The notes below the pieces were generated by a model, which did no database searches, was not told the origin of the DNA, and worked only from the letters and a program-made list of their open reading frames with translations. A stretch of 64,000 bases of DNA. It comes from Flavobacteriales bacterium (GTDB lineage: Bacteria; Bacteroidota; Bacteroidia; Flavobacteriales_F; PHOS-HE28). Positions 1-9,439 of this stretch are shown piece by piece. The first letter of the stretch is position 1. Each line of letters begins with the position of its first letter. Made by a program: the position numbers and the translations under genes. Location: assembly GCA_013360395.1 (NCBI GenBank), contig JABWBQ010000019.1, positions 1 through 64,000 on the forward strand. The letters are read 5' to 3'.

Positions 1-1
1 C

Positions 2-562
2 CCCGCGCCGCCCGCCGCACCGGACGCACCGCCGTTCTTCCTCTTCGTGGGACCGGCCGATCCGCGCAAGGACGTGGCCACCTTCCAGCGGGCCTTCGCC
101 CTGCTGCGCGAACAGCACCCGCAGGCCCGGGCCGTGGTGGTGGGCGGTGCCGGCCGCGTCTTCGCCCGGCCTCACCATGCTCCCGGTCCGAACGAAAGCT
201 GGACGGGGCGCGTGGACGATGCCGCGCTGTGGGACCTGATGCGCCGCGCCACCGCCCTGGTGATGCCCAGCCTCGACGAAGGCTTCGGCCTGCCCGTGCT
301 GGAGGCCATGGCCTGTGGCTGCCCGGCGATCACCAGCGACATCGCCGTGTTCCGCGACGTGTACGGCGAGGCCGTGCTGCGTGTGCCTGCCGGGGATGCC
401 GCTACCTTGGCCCACGCCATGACGAGGCTCGCCGACGATCCCCGGCTCCGCACCACGCTCGTGCAACGGGGCGCCGCATGCTGCGCACGCTTCTCCCTGG
501 AAGCCCAGGATGCCGCCCTCCGTCGTGCCCTGGAGGCCCTTGCCCCCGAGCTTTTCGGTTGA
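2..562 (+). CDS. Glycosyltransferase family 4, C-terminal part (5' end outside window)
   Basis: This is the donor-binding half of a GT-B glycosyltransferase that probably adds a sugar to a surface polysaccharide from a nucleotide sugar. The frame is open from base 2 with no start, so the gene begins upstream. A GTG at 47 lies inside the conserved strand read as FLFVGPADPRKD and is not a plausible start. The EX7E signature of GT4 enzymes is visible as DEGFGLPVLEAMACG, 77-91 codons after base 47. The next gene starts 3 bp after the stop and is another GT4 enzyme, followed by an O-antigen ligase-like protein, so these three form the end of a polysaccharide cluster. The acceptor sugar cannot be told from sequence. 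Confidence 0.85.
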   Translation, partial: PAPPAAPDAPPFFLFVGPADPRKDVATFQRAFALLREQHPQARAVVVGGAGRVFARPHHAPGPNESWTGRVDDAALWDLMRRATALVMPSLDEGFGLPVLEAMACGCPAITSDIAVFRDVYGEAVLRVPAGDAATLAHAMTRLADDPRLRTTLVQRGAACCARFSLEAQDAALRRALEALAPELFG

Positions 563-565
563 CCC

Positions 566-1675
566 ATGCGGATCGCCCTGGTGCATGACTGGCTTGCCGT
601 GCAGGGCGGTGCCGAGCGCGTCACCCGGGCCCTGGTGGACCTCTTCGACCCCGACGTGTTCGCCCTGGTGGACTTCCTTTCGCCGCAGGCCCGGCAGGAG
701 GTGCTGGGCGGTCGGCGGGCGCACACCACCTTCATCCAGCATCTGCCCTTCGCACGCCGCCACTTCCGCCACTACCTGCCCCTGTTCCCGGCGGCCATCG
801 AGCGGCTCGACCTGCGCGGCTACGACCTGGTGCTCTCGGCCTCGTACGCCGTGGCCAAGGGGGTGCGCACCCGCCCGGGGCAACCCCACCTGTGCTATGT
901 CCACACCCCCATGCGCTACGCCTGGGTGATGGAGGAGGCGTACCTGCGCGACCACGGCATGCAGGGGCTGCGCGGCCTGGTGCTGCGCCGGGTGCTCCGC
1001 CGGCTGCGGCGCTGGGACCTGGCGAGCACGGCCCGCGTGACCTGCCTGCTGGCCAACAGCCACAACACCGCGCGGCGCATCCGCGCGTGCTACGGCCGCG
1101 AGGCCGATGTGGTGCACCCACCTGTGGACCTCGATGCGTTCACGCCGGGGCCCGCCCCGCGTGAACACTACCTGGCCGTGTCGCGCCTGGTGCCGTACAA
1201 GCGCGTGGACCGCATCATCGAAGCCTTCCGCACCATGCCCGAGCGCCGGCTCATCGTGTGCGGCGACGGGCCCGAACGGGACCGTCTGCGCCAACGCCTT
1301 CCGGCCAACGTCCGCCTGGCCGGCGAGGTGCCCCACGCGGAGCTTGTACACCTGCTGCGCGGTGCCCGCGCGCTGATCGCCGCGGCCGAGGAGGACTTCG
1401 GCCTCACCCCGCTGGAAGCCAACGCCTGCGGCACACCCGTGCTCGCCCTCGCCGCCGGCGGCTATCTGGAGACGGTGGTGGAAGGGCGCACGGGCCTGTT
1501 CTTCCCCACCGCGGATGCCACGGCGATCCGTGCGGCGGTGGAGCACTTCGAGCGCTCGGGCGTGACGGCGGACGTGGAAGCGCTGCGCCGTCATGCGGGC
1601 CGTTTCGGATGCGAAGTGTTCCGCACCGCCATGCGCGCGGCCGTGGACCGATGCCTGCACCATGCCACGCCTTGA
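566..1675 (+). CDS. Glycosyltransferase family 4
   Basis: A 369-residue GT-B glycosyltransferase, complete. The N-terminus MRIALVHDWLAVQGGAERV carries the acceptor-domain GG loop (residues 14-15). The linker DVVHPPVDLDAF is near 181-192, the donor-domain start HYLAVSRLVPYKRVD at 201-215, and the GT4 EX7E motif EDFGLTPLE at 276-284. Members of this family transfer mannose, rhamnose or similar sugars in O-antigen and exopolysaccharide assembly. The ATG follows the previous stop by 3 bp and the end overlaps the next gene by 14 bp, so all three are probably translated from one message. No membrane segment is seen; it probably acts at the inner face of the cytoplasmic membrane. Confidence 0.9.
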   Translation: MRIALVHDWLAVQGGAERVTRALVDLFDPDVFALVDFLSPQARQEVLGGRRAHTTFIQHLPFARRHFRHYLPLFPAAIERLDLRGYDLVLSASYAVAKGVRTRPGQPHLCYVHTPMRYAWVMEEAYLRDHGMQGLRGLVLRRVLRRLRRWDLASTARVTCLLANSHNTARRIRACYGREADVVHPPVDLDAFTPGPAPREHYLAVSRLVPYKRVDRIIEAFRTMPERRLIVCGDGPERDRLRQRLPANVRLAGEVPHAELVHLLRGARALIAAAEEDFGLTPLEANACGTPVLALAAGGYLETVVEGRTGLFFPTADATAIRAAVEHFERSGVTADVEALRRHAGRFGCEVFRTAMRAAVDRCLHHATP

Positions 1676-2864
1676 ACCGCTGTCCGACCGCGCGGCGCAG
1701 GGGCTGCTGCTGCTGCTCGCCGCACAGGCGCTGTGGCCCCTGCGCGCCACCGCCATCCTGTTGATGGCCTTCGCAGCCGTGCAGCTGGTCCGTGCCGTCC
1801 AAGGCCCCGCGCCTCCGTGGAAGGTGCACGGCCTCACGGTCCTCGCCCTGGGGCTGCCCTTCCTGCTGCTGGCCCTGCGTGCACCCTTCTGCGCGGACCC
1901 GCATGCCGCCTGGCTGGTGGCCGAACGCACCGTGCCCCTGCTGCTGCTGCCCGTGCTGCTGTTGCTGGCCCCGCTGCCGACGATGCCGCGGCAGGTGCCG
2001 CTGGACGTGTTCAGCCTGGCCGCCTTGCTCCTGGGGATGCGCGGCATGGTGCCCGTGCTGCTCGACCAGCCCGACCTGTGGGACGAACCCCGCGCCCTGC
2101 GCGAGGCCTTCGCCGCCGCCAGCGGCATGCACGCGGTGTACGCGGCCTACCACCTGTTCCTGGCCGCGCTGGTGCAGGTGGTGGCGATCGCCCACCGTCG
2201 TTCGCCCGTGCGCCTGGCCCTGTTGGTCCCGTGCATCCTGTCGGGCGCCCTGCTGGCCTCGCGCATGCCTGTGCTCGCCTTCCTCGTCGCGCTGGGCCTG
2301 GTGCTGCGGCGGCTTCCGTTCCCTGCGGCCCGGTGGCGCCGCGTGGCGGCCGGTGCCGGTGTGCTCGCGCTCCTGCTGGTCGCCGCGCCCACCCTGCGGC
2401 AGCGGACGCTGGAGGTCTTCAGCACACCGCCCGCCGTGCCTGCCGTCGCCGGTTCGGACACGGGCGAACGCTGGGCCCTGCTCCACTGCGGCCTGGCCCT
2501 GTTGGAGGAGCACGCCGTGACCGGCCTGGGGCCCGACCGTGTGCGGGGTGCCATGGACATGTGCCTGCGCGGCATCGCCGGTGGTGCCTATGCCGATGGG
2601 CATCACGGTCCGCACGACCAGCTGCTGCTGTGGTGGCTCGGGCTGGGCCTCCCGGGAGCGGCCGCCTTCGCGCAGTTGTTCCTGGTACCGCTGCGCCTGG
2701 CCCGGCAGCGCCACGACCTCCTGCACCAGGCCCTGCTCGTGTTCGTGGCCCTTTGCTGCCTCACCGAGGACCTGCTGGACCGCCAGTGGGGTGTGGTGCT
2801 CTTCGCCTTCCTGAACACCTGGGTGCTGGCCGCCATCGAGCCGCGGGTACGGGCGACGTCCTGA
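1662..2864 (+). CDS. O-antigen ligase / Wzy-like polymerase family membrane protein
   Basis: A roughly 400-residue polytopic membrane protein made largely of hydrophobic Leu/Ala/Val-rich helices. Near the C-terminus the segment GHHGPHDQLLLWWLGLGLPGA has the layout of the Wzy_C/O-antigen ligase signature (a His/Asn-rich turn and then a helix ending in GLPG). Such proteins join undecaprenyl-linked glycans or transfer them to lipid A core or another acceptor at the periplasmic face. I chose the ATG at 1662, overlapping the upstream gene by 14 bp, because the region before it does not look like protein. The ligase and polymerase subfamilies cannot be separated from sequence alone. Confidence 0.8.
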   Translation: MPRLEPLSDRAAQGLLLLLAAQALWPLRATAILLMAFAAVQLVRAVQGPAPPWKVHGLTVLALGLPFLLLALRAPFCADPHAAWLVAERTVPLLLLPVLLLLAPLPTMPRQVPLDVFSLAALLLGMRGMVPVLLDQPDLWDEPRALREAFAAASGMHAVYAAYHLFLAALVQVVAIAHRRSPVRLALLVPCILSGALLASRMPVLAFLVALGLVLRRLPFPAARWRRVAAGAGVLALLLVAAPTLRQRTLEVFSTPPAVPAVAGSDTGERWALLHCGLALLEEHAVTGLGPDRVRGAMDMCLRGIAGGAYADGHHGPHDQLLLWWLGLGLPGAAAFAQLFLVPLRLARQRHDLLHQALLVFVALCCLTEDLLDRQWGVVLFAFLNTWVLAAIEPRVRATS

Positions 2865-2951
2865 GGCGCGGCTCCATCCCTTTTCAAAAGTTATCCACAC
2901 GTTCCGGGCCGCCCTTCGGCACCCGGCTATTTTCGCGGCGCCATCCCCCGC

Positions 2952-3833
2952 ATGCCCGCACCCAACGCCGCTCCCAGCAAGGTCTCCCGCGCTTCCCTGG
3001 ACGAACTCGCACGGACCTGCTCGCAGGTGCGGCGCGACATCCTGCGCATGGTGCATGCCGTGCAGAGCGGCCACCCCGGCGGTTCGCTCGGTTGCACCGA
3101 GTTCATGGTCGCGCTCTACTTCAAGGTGCTGCGCCACGACCCCAAGGCCTGGAACATGGACGGGGTGGGTCAGGACCTGTTCTTCCTGAGCAACGGCCAC
3201 ATCAGCCCGGTGTGGTACAGCGTGCTGGCGCGATCGGGCCATTTCCCGGTGAAGGAGCTCGCCACCTTCCGCCGCCTGGACAGCCGCCTGCAGGGTCACC
3301 CCACCACGCACGAGGGGCTTCCCGGCGTGCGCATGGCCTCGGGTTCCCTCGGCCAGGGCCTCAGCGTGGCCATCGGTGCCGCCCTCGCCAAGCGCCTCAA
3401 CGGCGACACGCACCTGGTGTACAGCCTGCACGGCGACGGCGAACTGCAGGAGGGGCAGGTGTGGGAGGCCGCCATGAGCGCCGCCGCCCACAAGGTGGAC
3501 AACCTCATCGCCACGGTGGACTGGAACGGGCGGCAGATCGACGGTGATGTGGACCAGGTGATGCCCTTGGGCGACCTGCCGGCCAAGTGGCGGTCCTTCG
3601 GCTGGGACGTGCTGGAGATGAACGGCAACGACATGGCCGACGTGCTCCGTGGGCTCGAGGAGGCCCGTTCGCGCACCGGCCAGGGCAGGCCCGTGGTGAT
3701 CCTGATGCGCACCGAGATGGGCCAGGGGGTGGATTTCATGACCGGCAGCCACCACTGGCACGGTGTGGCGCCCAACGATGCCCAGCTCGACCGCGCGCTG
3801 GCCCAGCTGCCCGAGACGCTGGGCGACTACTGA
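2952..3833 (+). CDS. Transketolase, N-terminal (TPP-binding) subunit
   Basis: A 293-residue protein equal to the first domain of transketolase. It binds the thiamine diphosphate phosphates and metal: GHPGGSLG at 40-47, and GDGELQEGQVWEA at 161-173 followed by the Asn of TVDWN at 192. With the partner encoded at 5273-6226 it transfers two-carbon ketol units in the pentose phosphate pathway. Transketolase split into two polypeptides is known from many bacteria and archaea. Unusually, the two halves are separated here by a secreted VWA protein. A degenerate promoter box (TATTTTCG) lies about 15 nt before the ATG at 2952. Confidence 0.93.
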   Translation: MPAPNAAPSKVSRASLDELARTCSQVRRDILRMVHAVQSGHPGGSLGCTEFMVALYFKVLRHDPKAWNMDGVGQDLFFLSNGHISPVWYSVLARSGHFPVKELATFRRLDSRLQGHPTTHEGLPGVRMASGSLGQGLSVAIGAALAKRLNGDTHLVYSLHGDGELQEGQVWEAAMSAAAHKVDNLIATVDWNGRQIDGDVDQVMPLGDLPAKWRSFGWDVLEMNGNDMADVLRGLEEARSRTGQGRPVVILMRTEMGQGVDFMTGSHHWHGVAPNDAQLDRALAQLPETLGDY

Positions 3834-3893
3834 CCGGCCGCCCCGCACCCGATGTCCGGCTCCTTGGTACCCTGTTTGCTCCGCCGGGGGCTG

Positions 3894-5261
3894 ATGCGCT
3901 CCATCCTCCTGGCCACCCTGCTGCTGCCCGCCACGCTCCTGCACGCCCAGGCGCCCGGCAAGCCGCTCACCCGGATGCTCTTCGTGTTCGATGCCAGCAA
4001 CAGCATGAACGCCTTCTGGGGGCAGCAACCGAAGATCAACACCGCACGCGACCTGCTGTTGCGCTCGCTCAACGAACTCCAGGGCCGCACCGACGTGGAG
4101 CTCGCCCTCCGCCTCTACGGCCACCAGACCCCCATCGAACCGGGCAAGCAGGACTGCAACGACACGCGGCTCGAGGTGCCCTTCGGCGGTGACGCCGTCC
4201 CGGCCATCCGGCGGGTGCTCGAAGGCGTGCGCTGCGTGGGCACCACCCCCATCGCCCGCTCCCTGGAAAAGGCCGGCGGCGACTTCCCCGAGGGCGGGAA
4301 CGTGCGCAACATCATCATCCTCATCACCGACGGCATCGAAGCGTGCGACGAAGACCCCTGCGCCGTGAGCCGCGCCCTGCAGGCCCGGGGCATCGTGCTC
4401 AAACCCTTCGTGATCGGCGTGGGCATCGAGGAAGGCCAGCAGTACAGCCTGCGCTGCGTGGGCAACTATTTCGATGCCAGTTCCCCCGAGCTCTTCGCGC
4501 ATGTGCTCAACGTGGTCGTCGCCCAGGCCCTCAACACCACCACCTGCCAGGTGGACCTGCTCACCACCGCGGGCAAGCCCCTGGAGACCGACGTGGCCAT
4601 GACCTTCTTCGACCAGCGCACGGGGCAGGTGATGCACCAGTTCGAGCACACCCTCAACGAACGCGGACTGCCGGACACGCTCACCATCGACCCGCTGCCC
4701 ACCTACCGGCTGGTGGTGCACACCATTCCGCCCGTGGTGCAGAAGGACATCAAGCTCTCCCCAGGCCTGCACACGGTGATCAAGGTCCCCGCCGGGCAGG
4801 GACAGCTGGCGCTGAAGCTGGGCAGCGGCATGGCCGACCCCTACGGGGTGCAATGCCTGGTGCGCAAGGCGGGCGAGGCCGGCACCCTGCATGTGCAGCG
4901 CGTGAACACGACCGACCGCTACCTGGTGGGCACCTATGATGTGGAGGTGCTCACGCTGCCCCGCATGTTGGTGCCCGACGTGCGCATCGAACAGGGCGCC
5001 ACCAACACCGTGCAGATCCCGCAGGAGGGCGTGCTGAACGTGCAGGCCGGTGCGCCAGGCCATGGCGCGCTCTTCGTGGTGCGCGGCAGCGATCGCGAAT
5101 GGGTGGCCGACCTGGGGCCGCACGCCGCCCAGGAACAGTTCCGCCTGTTGCCCGGCAGCTACGAAGTGGTGTACCGCAGCACCAACGCCCGCCGCACCGA
5201 ATACAGCATCGTCAAGCCCGTCACCGTGGAGAGCGGGCGCTCCGTCACCCTCACCTTCTGA
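3894..5261 (+). CDS. Secreted VWA-domain protein
   Basis: A 455-residue protein with signal peptide [18 protein letters not shown] and then a von Willebrand factor A domain. The metal-ion-dependent adhesion site is complete: DASNS at 33-37, the Thr of GTTP at 116-119, and the Asp of ITDG at 145-148. The C-terminal half (about 200-455) is beta-rich without a motif I recognise. VWA domains bind proteins through a coordinated Mg ion. I chose the ATG at 3894 over 3852 because it gives a clean signal peptide. It lies 60 bp after the transketolase N-subunit and 11 bp before the C-subunit, so it is probably cotranscribed with them. Its partner is unknown. Confidence 0.82.
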   Translation: MRSILLATLLLPATLLHAQAPGKPLTRMLFVFDASNSMNAFWGQQPKINTARDLLLRSLNELQGRTDVELALRLYGHQTPIEPGKQDCNDTRLEVPFGGDAVPAIRRVLEGVRCVGTTPIARSLEKAGGDFPEGGNVRNIIILITDGIEACDEDPCAVSRALQARGIVLKPFVIGVGIEEGQQYSLRCVGNYFDASSPELFAHVLNVVVAQALNTTTCQVDLLTTAGKPLETDVAMTFFDQRTGQVMHQFEHTLNERGLPDTLTIDPLPTYRLVVHTIPPVVQKDIKLSPGLHTVIKVPAGQGQLALKLGSGMADPYGVQCLVRKAGEAGTLHVQRVNTTDRYLVGTYDVEVLTLPRMLVPDVRIEQGATNTVQIPQEGVLNVQAGAPGHGALFVVRGSDREWVADLGPHAAQEQFRLLPGSYEVVYRSTNARRTEYSIVKPVTVESGRSVTLTF

Positions 5262-5272
5262 TCGTTCCGCCG

Positions 5273-6226
5273 ATGAACCCCTACCCCAAGCTCGACGAAA
5301 AGGACACGCGCTCCGGCTTCGGCGCCGGCCTGCTGGAGGCCGGTCAACGCGACCCCCGCGTGGTGGCCCTCTGTGCCGACCTCACCGGCTCGTTGAAGAT
5401 GGACGCCTTCGCCAAGGCCTTCCCCGACCGCTTCCTGCAAGTGGGCATCGCCGAGGCCAACATGATGGGCATCGCCGCCGGGCTCACCATCGGCGGCAGG
5501 GTGCCCTTCACCGGCACCTTCGCCAACTTCAGCACCGGGCGGGTGTACGACCAGATCCGCCAGAGCATCGCCTACGCCGGCAAGAACGTGAAGATCTGCG
5601 CCAGCCATGCGGGCCTCACCCTCGGGGAGGATGGCGCCACGCACCAGATCCTGGAGGACATCGGGATGATGCGGATGCTGCCCGGCATGACCGTCGTGGT
5701 GCCGGCCGACTTCAACCAGACCCGCCAGGCCACCTTGGCCATCGCCGTTCACGAGGGCCCGGTGTACCTGCGCTTCGGCCGGCCCAAGTGGCCGGTGTTC
5801 ATCCCGGCCGACATGCCCTTCGAGATCGGCAAGGCCCAGGTGCTGGTGCCCGGCACGGACGTCAGCATCTTCGCCTGCGGCCACCTGGTGTGGCGCGCCC
5901 TGGAGGCGGCCGAGGCCCTGTTGCGCGAAGGCATCCGCGCCGAGGTGATCAACGTGCACACGATCAAACCGTTGGACACGGCCGCCGTCCTATCCTCCGT
6001 TGAACGCACCGGATGCGCCGTCACCTGCGAGGAACACAACCGCCATGGGGGATTGGGCGATGCCATCGCCCAGGTGCTGGCCTGCCATCGACCCGCACCG
6101 CAGGAGTATGTGGCGGTGAACGACCGCTTCGGGGAGAGCGGCACCCCGGACCAGTTGCTGCGCAAGTACGGACTGGACACGCCGGACATCGTGGCGGCGG
6201 TGCGCCGCGTGCGGGCGCGGCGTTGA
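5273..6226 (+). CDS. Transketolase, C-terminal subunit
   Basis: A 317-residue protein equal to the pyrimidine-binding and C-terminal domains of transketolase (related to DXS and E1-beta). The catalytic Glu that activates thiamine diphosphate is expected at position 61 in [28 protein letters not shown] is also typical. It pairs with the product of 2952-3833 to form the active enzyme. The ATG at 5273 is 11 bp after the VWA gene, so the three genes form one operon. The length is normal for this subunit and no key residue is missing. Confidence 0.93.
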   Translation: MNPYPKLDEKDTRSGFGAGLLEAGQRDPRVVALCADLTGSLKMDAFAKAFPDRFLQVGIAEANMMGIAAGLTIGGRVPFTGTFANFSTGRVYDQIRQSIAYAGKNVKICASHAGLTLGEDGATHQILEDIGMMRMLPGMTVVVPADFNQTRQATLAIAVHEGPVYLRFGRPKWPVFIPADMPFEIGKAQVLVPGTDVSIFACGHLVWRALEAAEALLREGIRAEVINVHTIKPLDTAAVLSSVERTGCAVTCEEHNRHGGLGDAIAQVLACHRPAPQEYVAVNDRFGESGTPDQLLRKYGLDTPDIVAAVRRVRARR

Positions 6227-6266
6227 TCGGGACCGCGGGCCCGGCGGTACCAGCCCCGATACCGGC

Positions 6267-6824
6267 ATGACCCCGCTGAGCGACCGCGAACTTCTGGACC
6301 TCTTCCACCGGGAGGACACGCGCCACTACGCCTTCAACCTGCTGGTGCGTCAACACCAGACCAGGTTGTACGCCTTCGTCCGGCGGATGATCACCGATCC
6401 CGATGAAAGCAAGGACGTGCTGCAGAACGTCTTCCTCAAGGCCTGGACCGGGCTGGACCGTTTCCGAGGCGATGCCCAGCTCTACAGCTGGCTCCACCGG
6501 ATCGCCCACAACGAGTGCATCAGCCATCTCAAACGCCTGCGCCGCGGGCTCTTCGTGAGCCAGGAACGCGTGATCGAACGCCTCACCACCTCCCTGGACA
6601 AGAGCGAACACTTCAGCGGGGATGCCATCCAGGTCGCGCTCCAGCGCGCTGTGATGGCCCTGCCCGACAAGCAGCGCGCCGTCTTCACCATGAAGTACTT
6701 CCAGGAACTGAAGTACGAGGAGATCAGCGCCATCACCGGCACCAGCGTGGGCGCGCTCAAGAGCAGCTATCACATCGCGGTGCGCAAGATCGAGGACCGG
6801 CTCACCCGCGATCGAACCAAATGA
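6267..6824 (+). CDS. ECF-type sigma-70 family RNA polymerase sigma factor
   Basis: A 185-residue extracytoplasmic-function sigma factor. Region 2 is read as KDVLQNVFLKAWTGLDRF followed by SWLHRIAHNECIS. Region 4 ends with the helix-turn-helix YEEISAITGTSVGALKSSY. Such factors direct RNA polymerase to a small regulon and are usually held by a membrane anti-sigma factor. The next gene has the size and topology of that partner, and the third encodes a Spy-like periplasmic protein, so the three look like one envelope-sensing unit. The target promoters are not evident here. Confidence 0.9.
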   Translation: MTPLSDRELLDLFHREDTRHYAFNLLVRQHQTRLYAFVRRMITDPDESKDVLQNVFLKAWTGLDRFRGDAQLYSWLHRIAHNECISHLKRLRRGLFVSQERVIERLTTSLDKSEHFSGDAIQVALQRAVMALPDKQRAVFTMKYFQELKYEEISAITGTSVGALKSSYHIAVRKIEDRLTRDRTK

Positions 6825-6852
6825 CCCCTGCAGCGTCCAACACCTGACGACC

Positions 6853-7305
6853 ATGGCACACGACCCCGAGAACGACGACCTGGAGCGCATCGCCCCGATG
6901 CTGTCCCGCATTCCGCGCACGGATCCCTTCGTGCTGCCCGAAGGGTTCCAGGACCGCTTCGCCCAGGAGGTGCAGGCCCGGTTGCCGCGTGCCACGGCCG
7001 CGGCGACGCGGCACAGCTGGCTGTGGCGCACCGCCGTCGCCCTGCCCGTGCTGGCGGCCGTGGTGGCGGGCTGGTGGATGCTCCGCCCACACGCATCGCA
7101 GGAGGTCCCTGCCACCGCCGCCGCCGCCGTGTCCGCCGCGGAAGCGGTGGTCGCCCTGGAGGACGACCTGCTGCACGACCTGTCCATCACCGAGCTTGCC
7201 GAACAGGCCCCCGCACCTGCGGCCCCCGCGCTCACCCCCGAGGAACTGGCCGCCTATTACGACCTCACCGGCACCGACGTCACCGACCTGATCGAGAACC
7301 TATGA
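6853..7305 (+). CDS. Predicted anti-sigma factor-like single-pass membrane protein
   Basis: A 150-residue protein with a charged N-terminal part (1-55), one transmembrane helix (about 58-77) and an acidic, Ala-rich C-terminal part. I do not see a ZAS zinc motif (HX3CX2C). The anti-sigma role is inferred from topology, size and position right after the sigma gene (28 bp gap). Its stop overlaps the start of the next gene in an ATGA arrangement, so the two are translationally coupled. Bacteroidota operons often have such a small membrane protein between an ECF factor and a Spy-like protein. Confidence 0.6.
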   Translation: MAHDPENDDLERIAPMLSRIPRTDPFVLPEGFQDRFAQEVQARLPRATAAATRHSWLWRTAVALPVLAAVVAGWWMLRPHASQEVPATAAAAVSAAEAVVALEDDLLHDLSITELAEQAPAPAAPALTPEELAAYYDLTGTDVTDLIENL

Positions 7306-7790
7306 GCACCCGCGACCTTCTCCGCCACACCTTCCTCTGCTGCGCCCTCGCACTGGCCGGCACCGCCTTCGCCCAGGACGACGACCCGCCCATCCCTGCG
7401 GACCGCCTGCAGGAGGTGAAAGCCCAGCGCAGCGCCTACCTCACGCAGAAGATGGGGCTCAGCCCCGAGGAAGCCCAGCGCTTCTGGCCGGTGTACAACC
7501 AGTACGACAAGGAACAGGAGGCCATGCAACGCGAACGTCGCGAGACCATGCGAGCCCTGCGTGCGGACAAGGACCTCACCGACGCCGAGGCCGCCGACCA
7601 CATCGAGCGCGGGCTGGCCGCCCAACAGCGTGAGCTCGACCTGCGCAAACGGTACAGTTCGGAGTTCATCAAGCTGATCGGTGCGCGCAAGACCCTGGAG
7701 CTGCATCGTGCCGAGCGCGACTTCAACCGCGAACTGCTGCGCCGCATGCGCGACCGGCACGACGCCCCCCCGCCCCCCCCGCGGCGTTGA
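7302..7790 (+). CDS. Spy/CpxP-like periplasmic protein
   Basis: A 162-residue protein with signal peptide MSTRDLLRHTFLCCALALAGTAFA and then a highly charged, helical mature part with LTQKMGLSPEEAQRFWPVYN. That stretch resembles the LTxEQ-type helices of Spy/CpxP proteins, which act as chaperones or sensors of envelope stress. The protein ends in a run of prolines. The start codon overlaps the stop of the anti-sigma-like gene. In Bacteroidota such proteins are often annotated as sensors for ECF sigma factors. I see the topology and helical pattern; the sensing role is inference. Confidence 0.6.
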   Translation: MSTRDLLRHTFLCCALALAGTAFAQDDDPPIPADRLQEVKAQRSAYLTQKMGLSPEEAQRFWPVYNQYDKEQEAMQRERRETMRALRADKDLTDAEAADHIERGLAAQQRELDLRKRYSSEFIKLIGARKTLELHRAERDFNRELLRRMRDRHDAPPPPPRR

Positions 7791-7830
7791 GCCCGGAGCG
7801 CGCACCTTTGTGCCGCCATCCCCGGCGAAC

Positions 7831-9009
7831 ATGAAGGACCTGCCCGACGCGTTCCATACACATCTCGCACAGACCGGGCCCACGCCCATCGCCCTGGACA
7901 TCGCGCATGCCGAGGGATGCCACCTCACGGCACGCGACGGCAAACGCTACCTGGACCTGGTGGCCGGCCTGGCGGTGAACAACACAGGTCACCGGCACCC
8001 CAAGGTGATCCAGGCCATCAAGGAGCAGGCGGACCGCTACCTGCACGTGATCCCCTACGGCGAATTCATCCAGGAGCCGCAGGTGCGCTACGCGGAGCGT
8101 CTGGCCTCGGTGCTTCCGCCGCAGCTGAACTGCACCTACTTCGTGAACAGCGGCACGGAGGCCAACGAGGCCGCCATCAAGCTGGCCAAGCGCATCACGG
8201 GCCGCACCCGCCTGATGGCCTGCCACCGCAGCTACCACGGCAGCACGCACGGCTCGCTGAGCATCACCGGCAACGAGGAGAAGAAATACCGCAACCGCCC
8301 GCTGCTGCCCGATGTGCAGTTCATCACCTACAACGACCTGGCGGAGGTGGAGCGCATCGACGCACACTGCGCGGCCGTGATCCTGGAGGCCGTCCAAGGG
8401 GACTCCGGTGTGCGCCCGCCCACGGCCGCGTGGCTGCAGGCCCTGCGGAAACGCTGCGACGAAACGGGCACAATGCTCGTGTTCGATGAGGTGCAAACGG
8501 GTTTCGGGCGCACGGGCAAGCTTTTTGCCTTCGAGCATTTCGGTGTGGTGCCGGACATCCTGGTGCTGGGCAAGGCGCTCGGCGGCGGCATGCCCATCGG
8601 CGCCTTCGTCAGCTCACGGGAACGCATGGCGCTCTTCACCCACCACCCGGTGCTGGGGCACATCACCACCTTCGGCGGGCACCCCGTTCCGTGCGCCGCC
8701 GGCCTCGCCGCGCTGGAGGTGCTGTTGGAGGAAGACCTGCCGGAGAACGCCCGGCGCATGGGCGCGCTCTTCAAGGAACTGCTCGTCCACCCGGCCATCC
8801 GCGAGGTGCGCGGCCTGGGCCTGATGCTGGCCGTGGACCTCGGCGACGCCGACAAGGTGCAGCGCGTGGTGAAAGGCTGCCTGGAGCAGGGCGTGCTCGG
8901 CTTCTGGTTCCTCAGCTGCCCGGAGGCCTTCCGCATCGCGCCGCCGCTCACGATCGGCGAGGAACAGGTGCGTGAAGCGTGCGCTGCCGTGCTGACCGCC
9001 TTGGGCTGA
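7831..9009 (+). CDS. Class III pyridoxal-phosphate aminotransferase
   Basis: A 392-residue fold-type I aminotransferase of the acetylornithine/ornithine/4-aminobutyrate group. Visible marks are the phosphate-binding NSGTEANEAAIKLA (106-119), DEVQTGFGRTG (219-229) with the ring-stacking Asp, and the Schiff-base Lys248 in LGKALGGGMPIGAF. It moves an amino group from an amine or omega-amino acid to a 2-oxoacid; the substrate is not decided by sequence. I chose the ATG at 7831; a shorter start would remove the N-terminal helix. Neighbours give no pathway context. Confidence 0.88.
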   Translation: MKDLPDAFHTHLAQTGPTPIALDIAHAEGCHLTARDGKRYLDLVAGLAVNNTGHRHPKVIQAIKEQADRYLHVIPYGEFIQEPQVRYAERLASVLPPQLNCTYFVNSGTEANEAAIKLAKRITGRTRLMACHRSYHGSTHGSLSITGNEEKKYRNRPLLPDVQFITYNDLAEVERIDAHCAAVILEAVQGDSGVRPPTAAWLQALRKRCDETGTMLVFDEVQTGFGRTGKLFAFEHFGVVPDILVLGKALGGGMPIGAFVSSRERMALFTHHPVLGHITTFGGHPVPCAAGLAALEVLLEEDLPENARRMGALFKELLVHPAIREVRGLGLMLAVDLGDADKVQRVVKGCLEQGVLGFWFLSCPEAFRIAPPLTIGEEQVREACAAVLTALG

Positions 9010-9016
9010 GCCGACT

Positions 9017-9382
9017 TCAATACGTCCCGGCCGCCAGCATCACCAGGGTACAGCCCTCCACCACCTCGATCCCACGTTCGGTCGCAGCCCGTGCCAGGGC
9101 GGGGTTCTCGGCGCCGGGGTTGAAGATGATGCGCTGCGGGGCCAGCGCCAGCACCCGGTCCTGCCAGGCCTGCTGCGCGTGCTCGTTGAGGTAGATGGTC
9201 ACCGTGTGACAGCGCAGCCCTTCAGGCAGTTCCGTCCGTACCGGTTCTTCGGCGATGCGGCCCTCCCGCGCACCCACCGCCACCACGGGATGCCCATGCG
9301 CCACCAGCCGCTGGACCGCCATGTTCGAATAGCGCTCGGGCTTGGGGCTGGCCCCGAGGACCACGGTGCTGCGGCCTTCCAT
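9017..9382 (-). CDS. CoA-binding domain protein (YccU type)
   Basis: A 121-residue single-domain Rossmann protein of the CoA-binding family. The nucleotide-binding start is VVLGASPKPERYSNMAVQRL, and later elements are VAVGAREG and IIFNPGAENP. These small proteins bind CoA or a related nucleotide; their role is unknown. I chose the ATG at 9382 because a GAACTTTG box (one base from TAnnTTTG) lies 4 nt upstream at 9387-9394. Its stop is 7 bp from that of the convergent aminotransferase gene. Confidence 0.82.
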   Translation of the reverse strand: MEGRSTVVLGASPKPERYSNMAVQRLVAHGHPVVAVGAREGRIAEEPVRTELPEGLRCHTVTIYLNEHAQQAWQDRVLALAPQRIIFNPGAENPALARAATERGIEVVEGCTLVMLAAGTY

Positions 9383-9439
9383 GGCACAAAGTTCGTCGAT
9401 CCGGGGGGCGGTCCGGATCCCGGCCACCGCATGCGGGGG

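Noticed and set aside
1404-5123. A 1239-residue open frame on the minus strand
   Set aside because: It runs antisense to four well-supported genes, has a His/Gln/Gly-rich composition without motifs, and is explained by GC-rich third positions.
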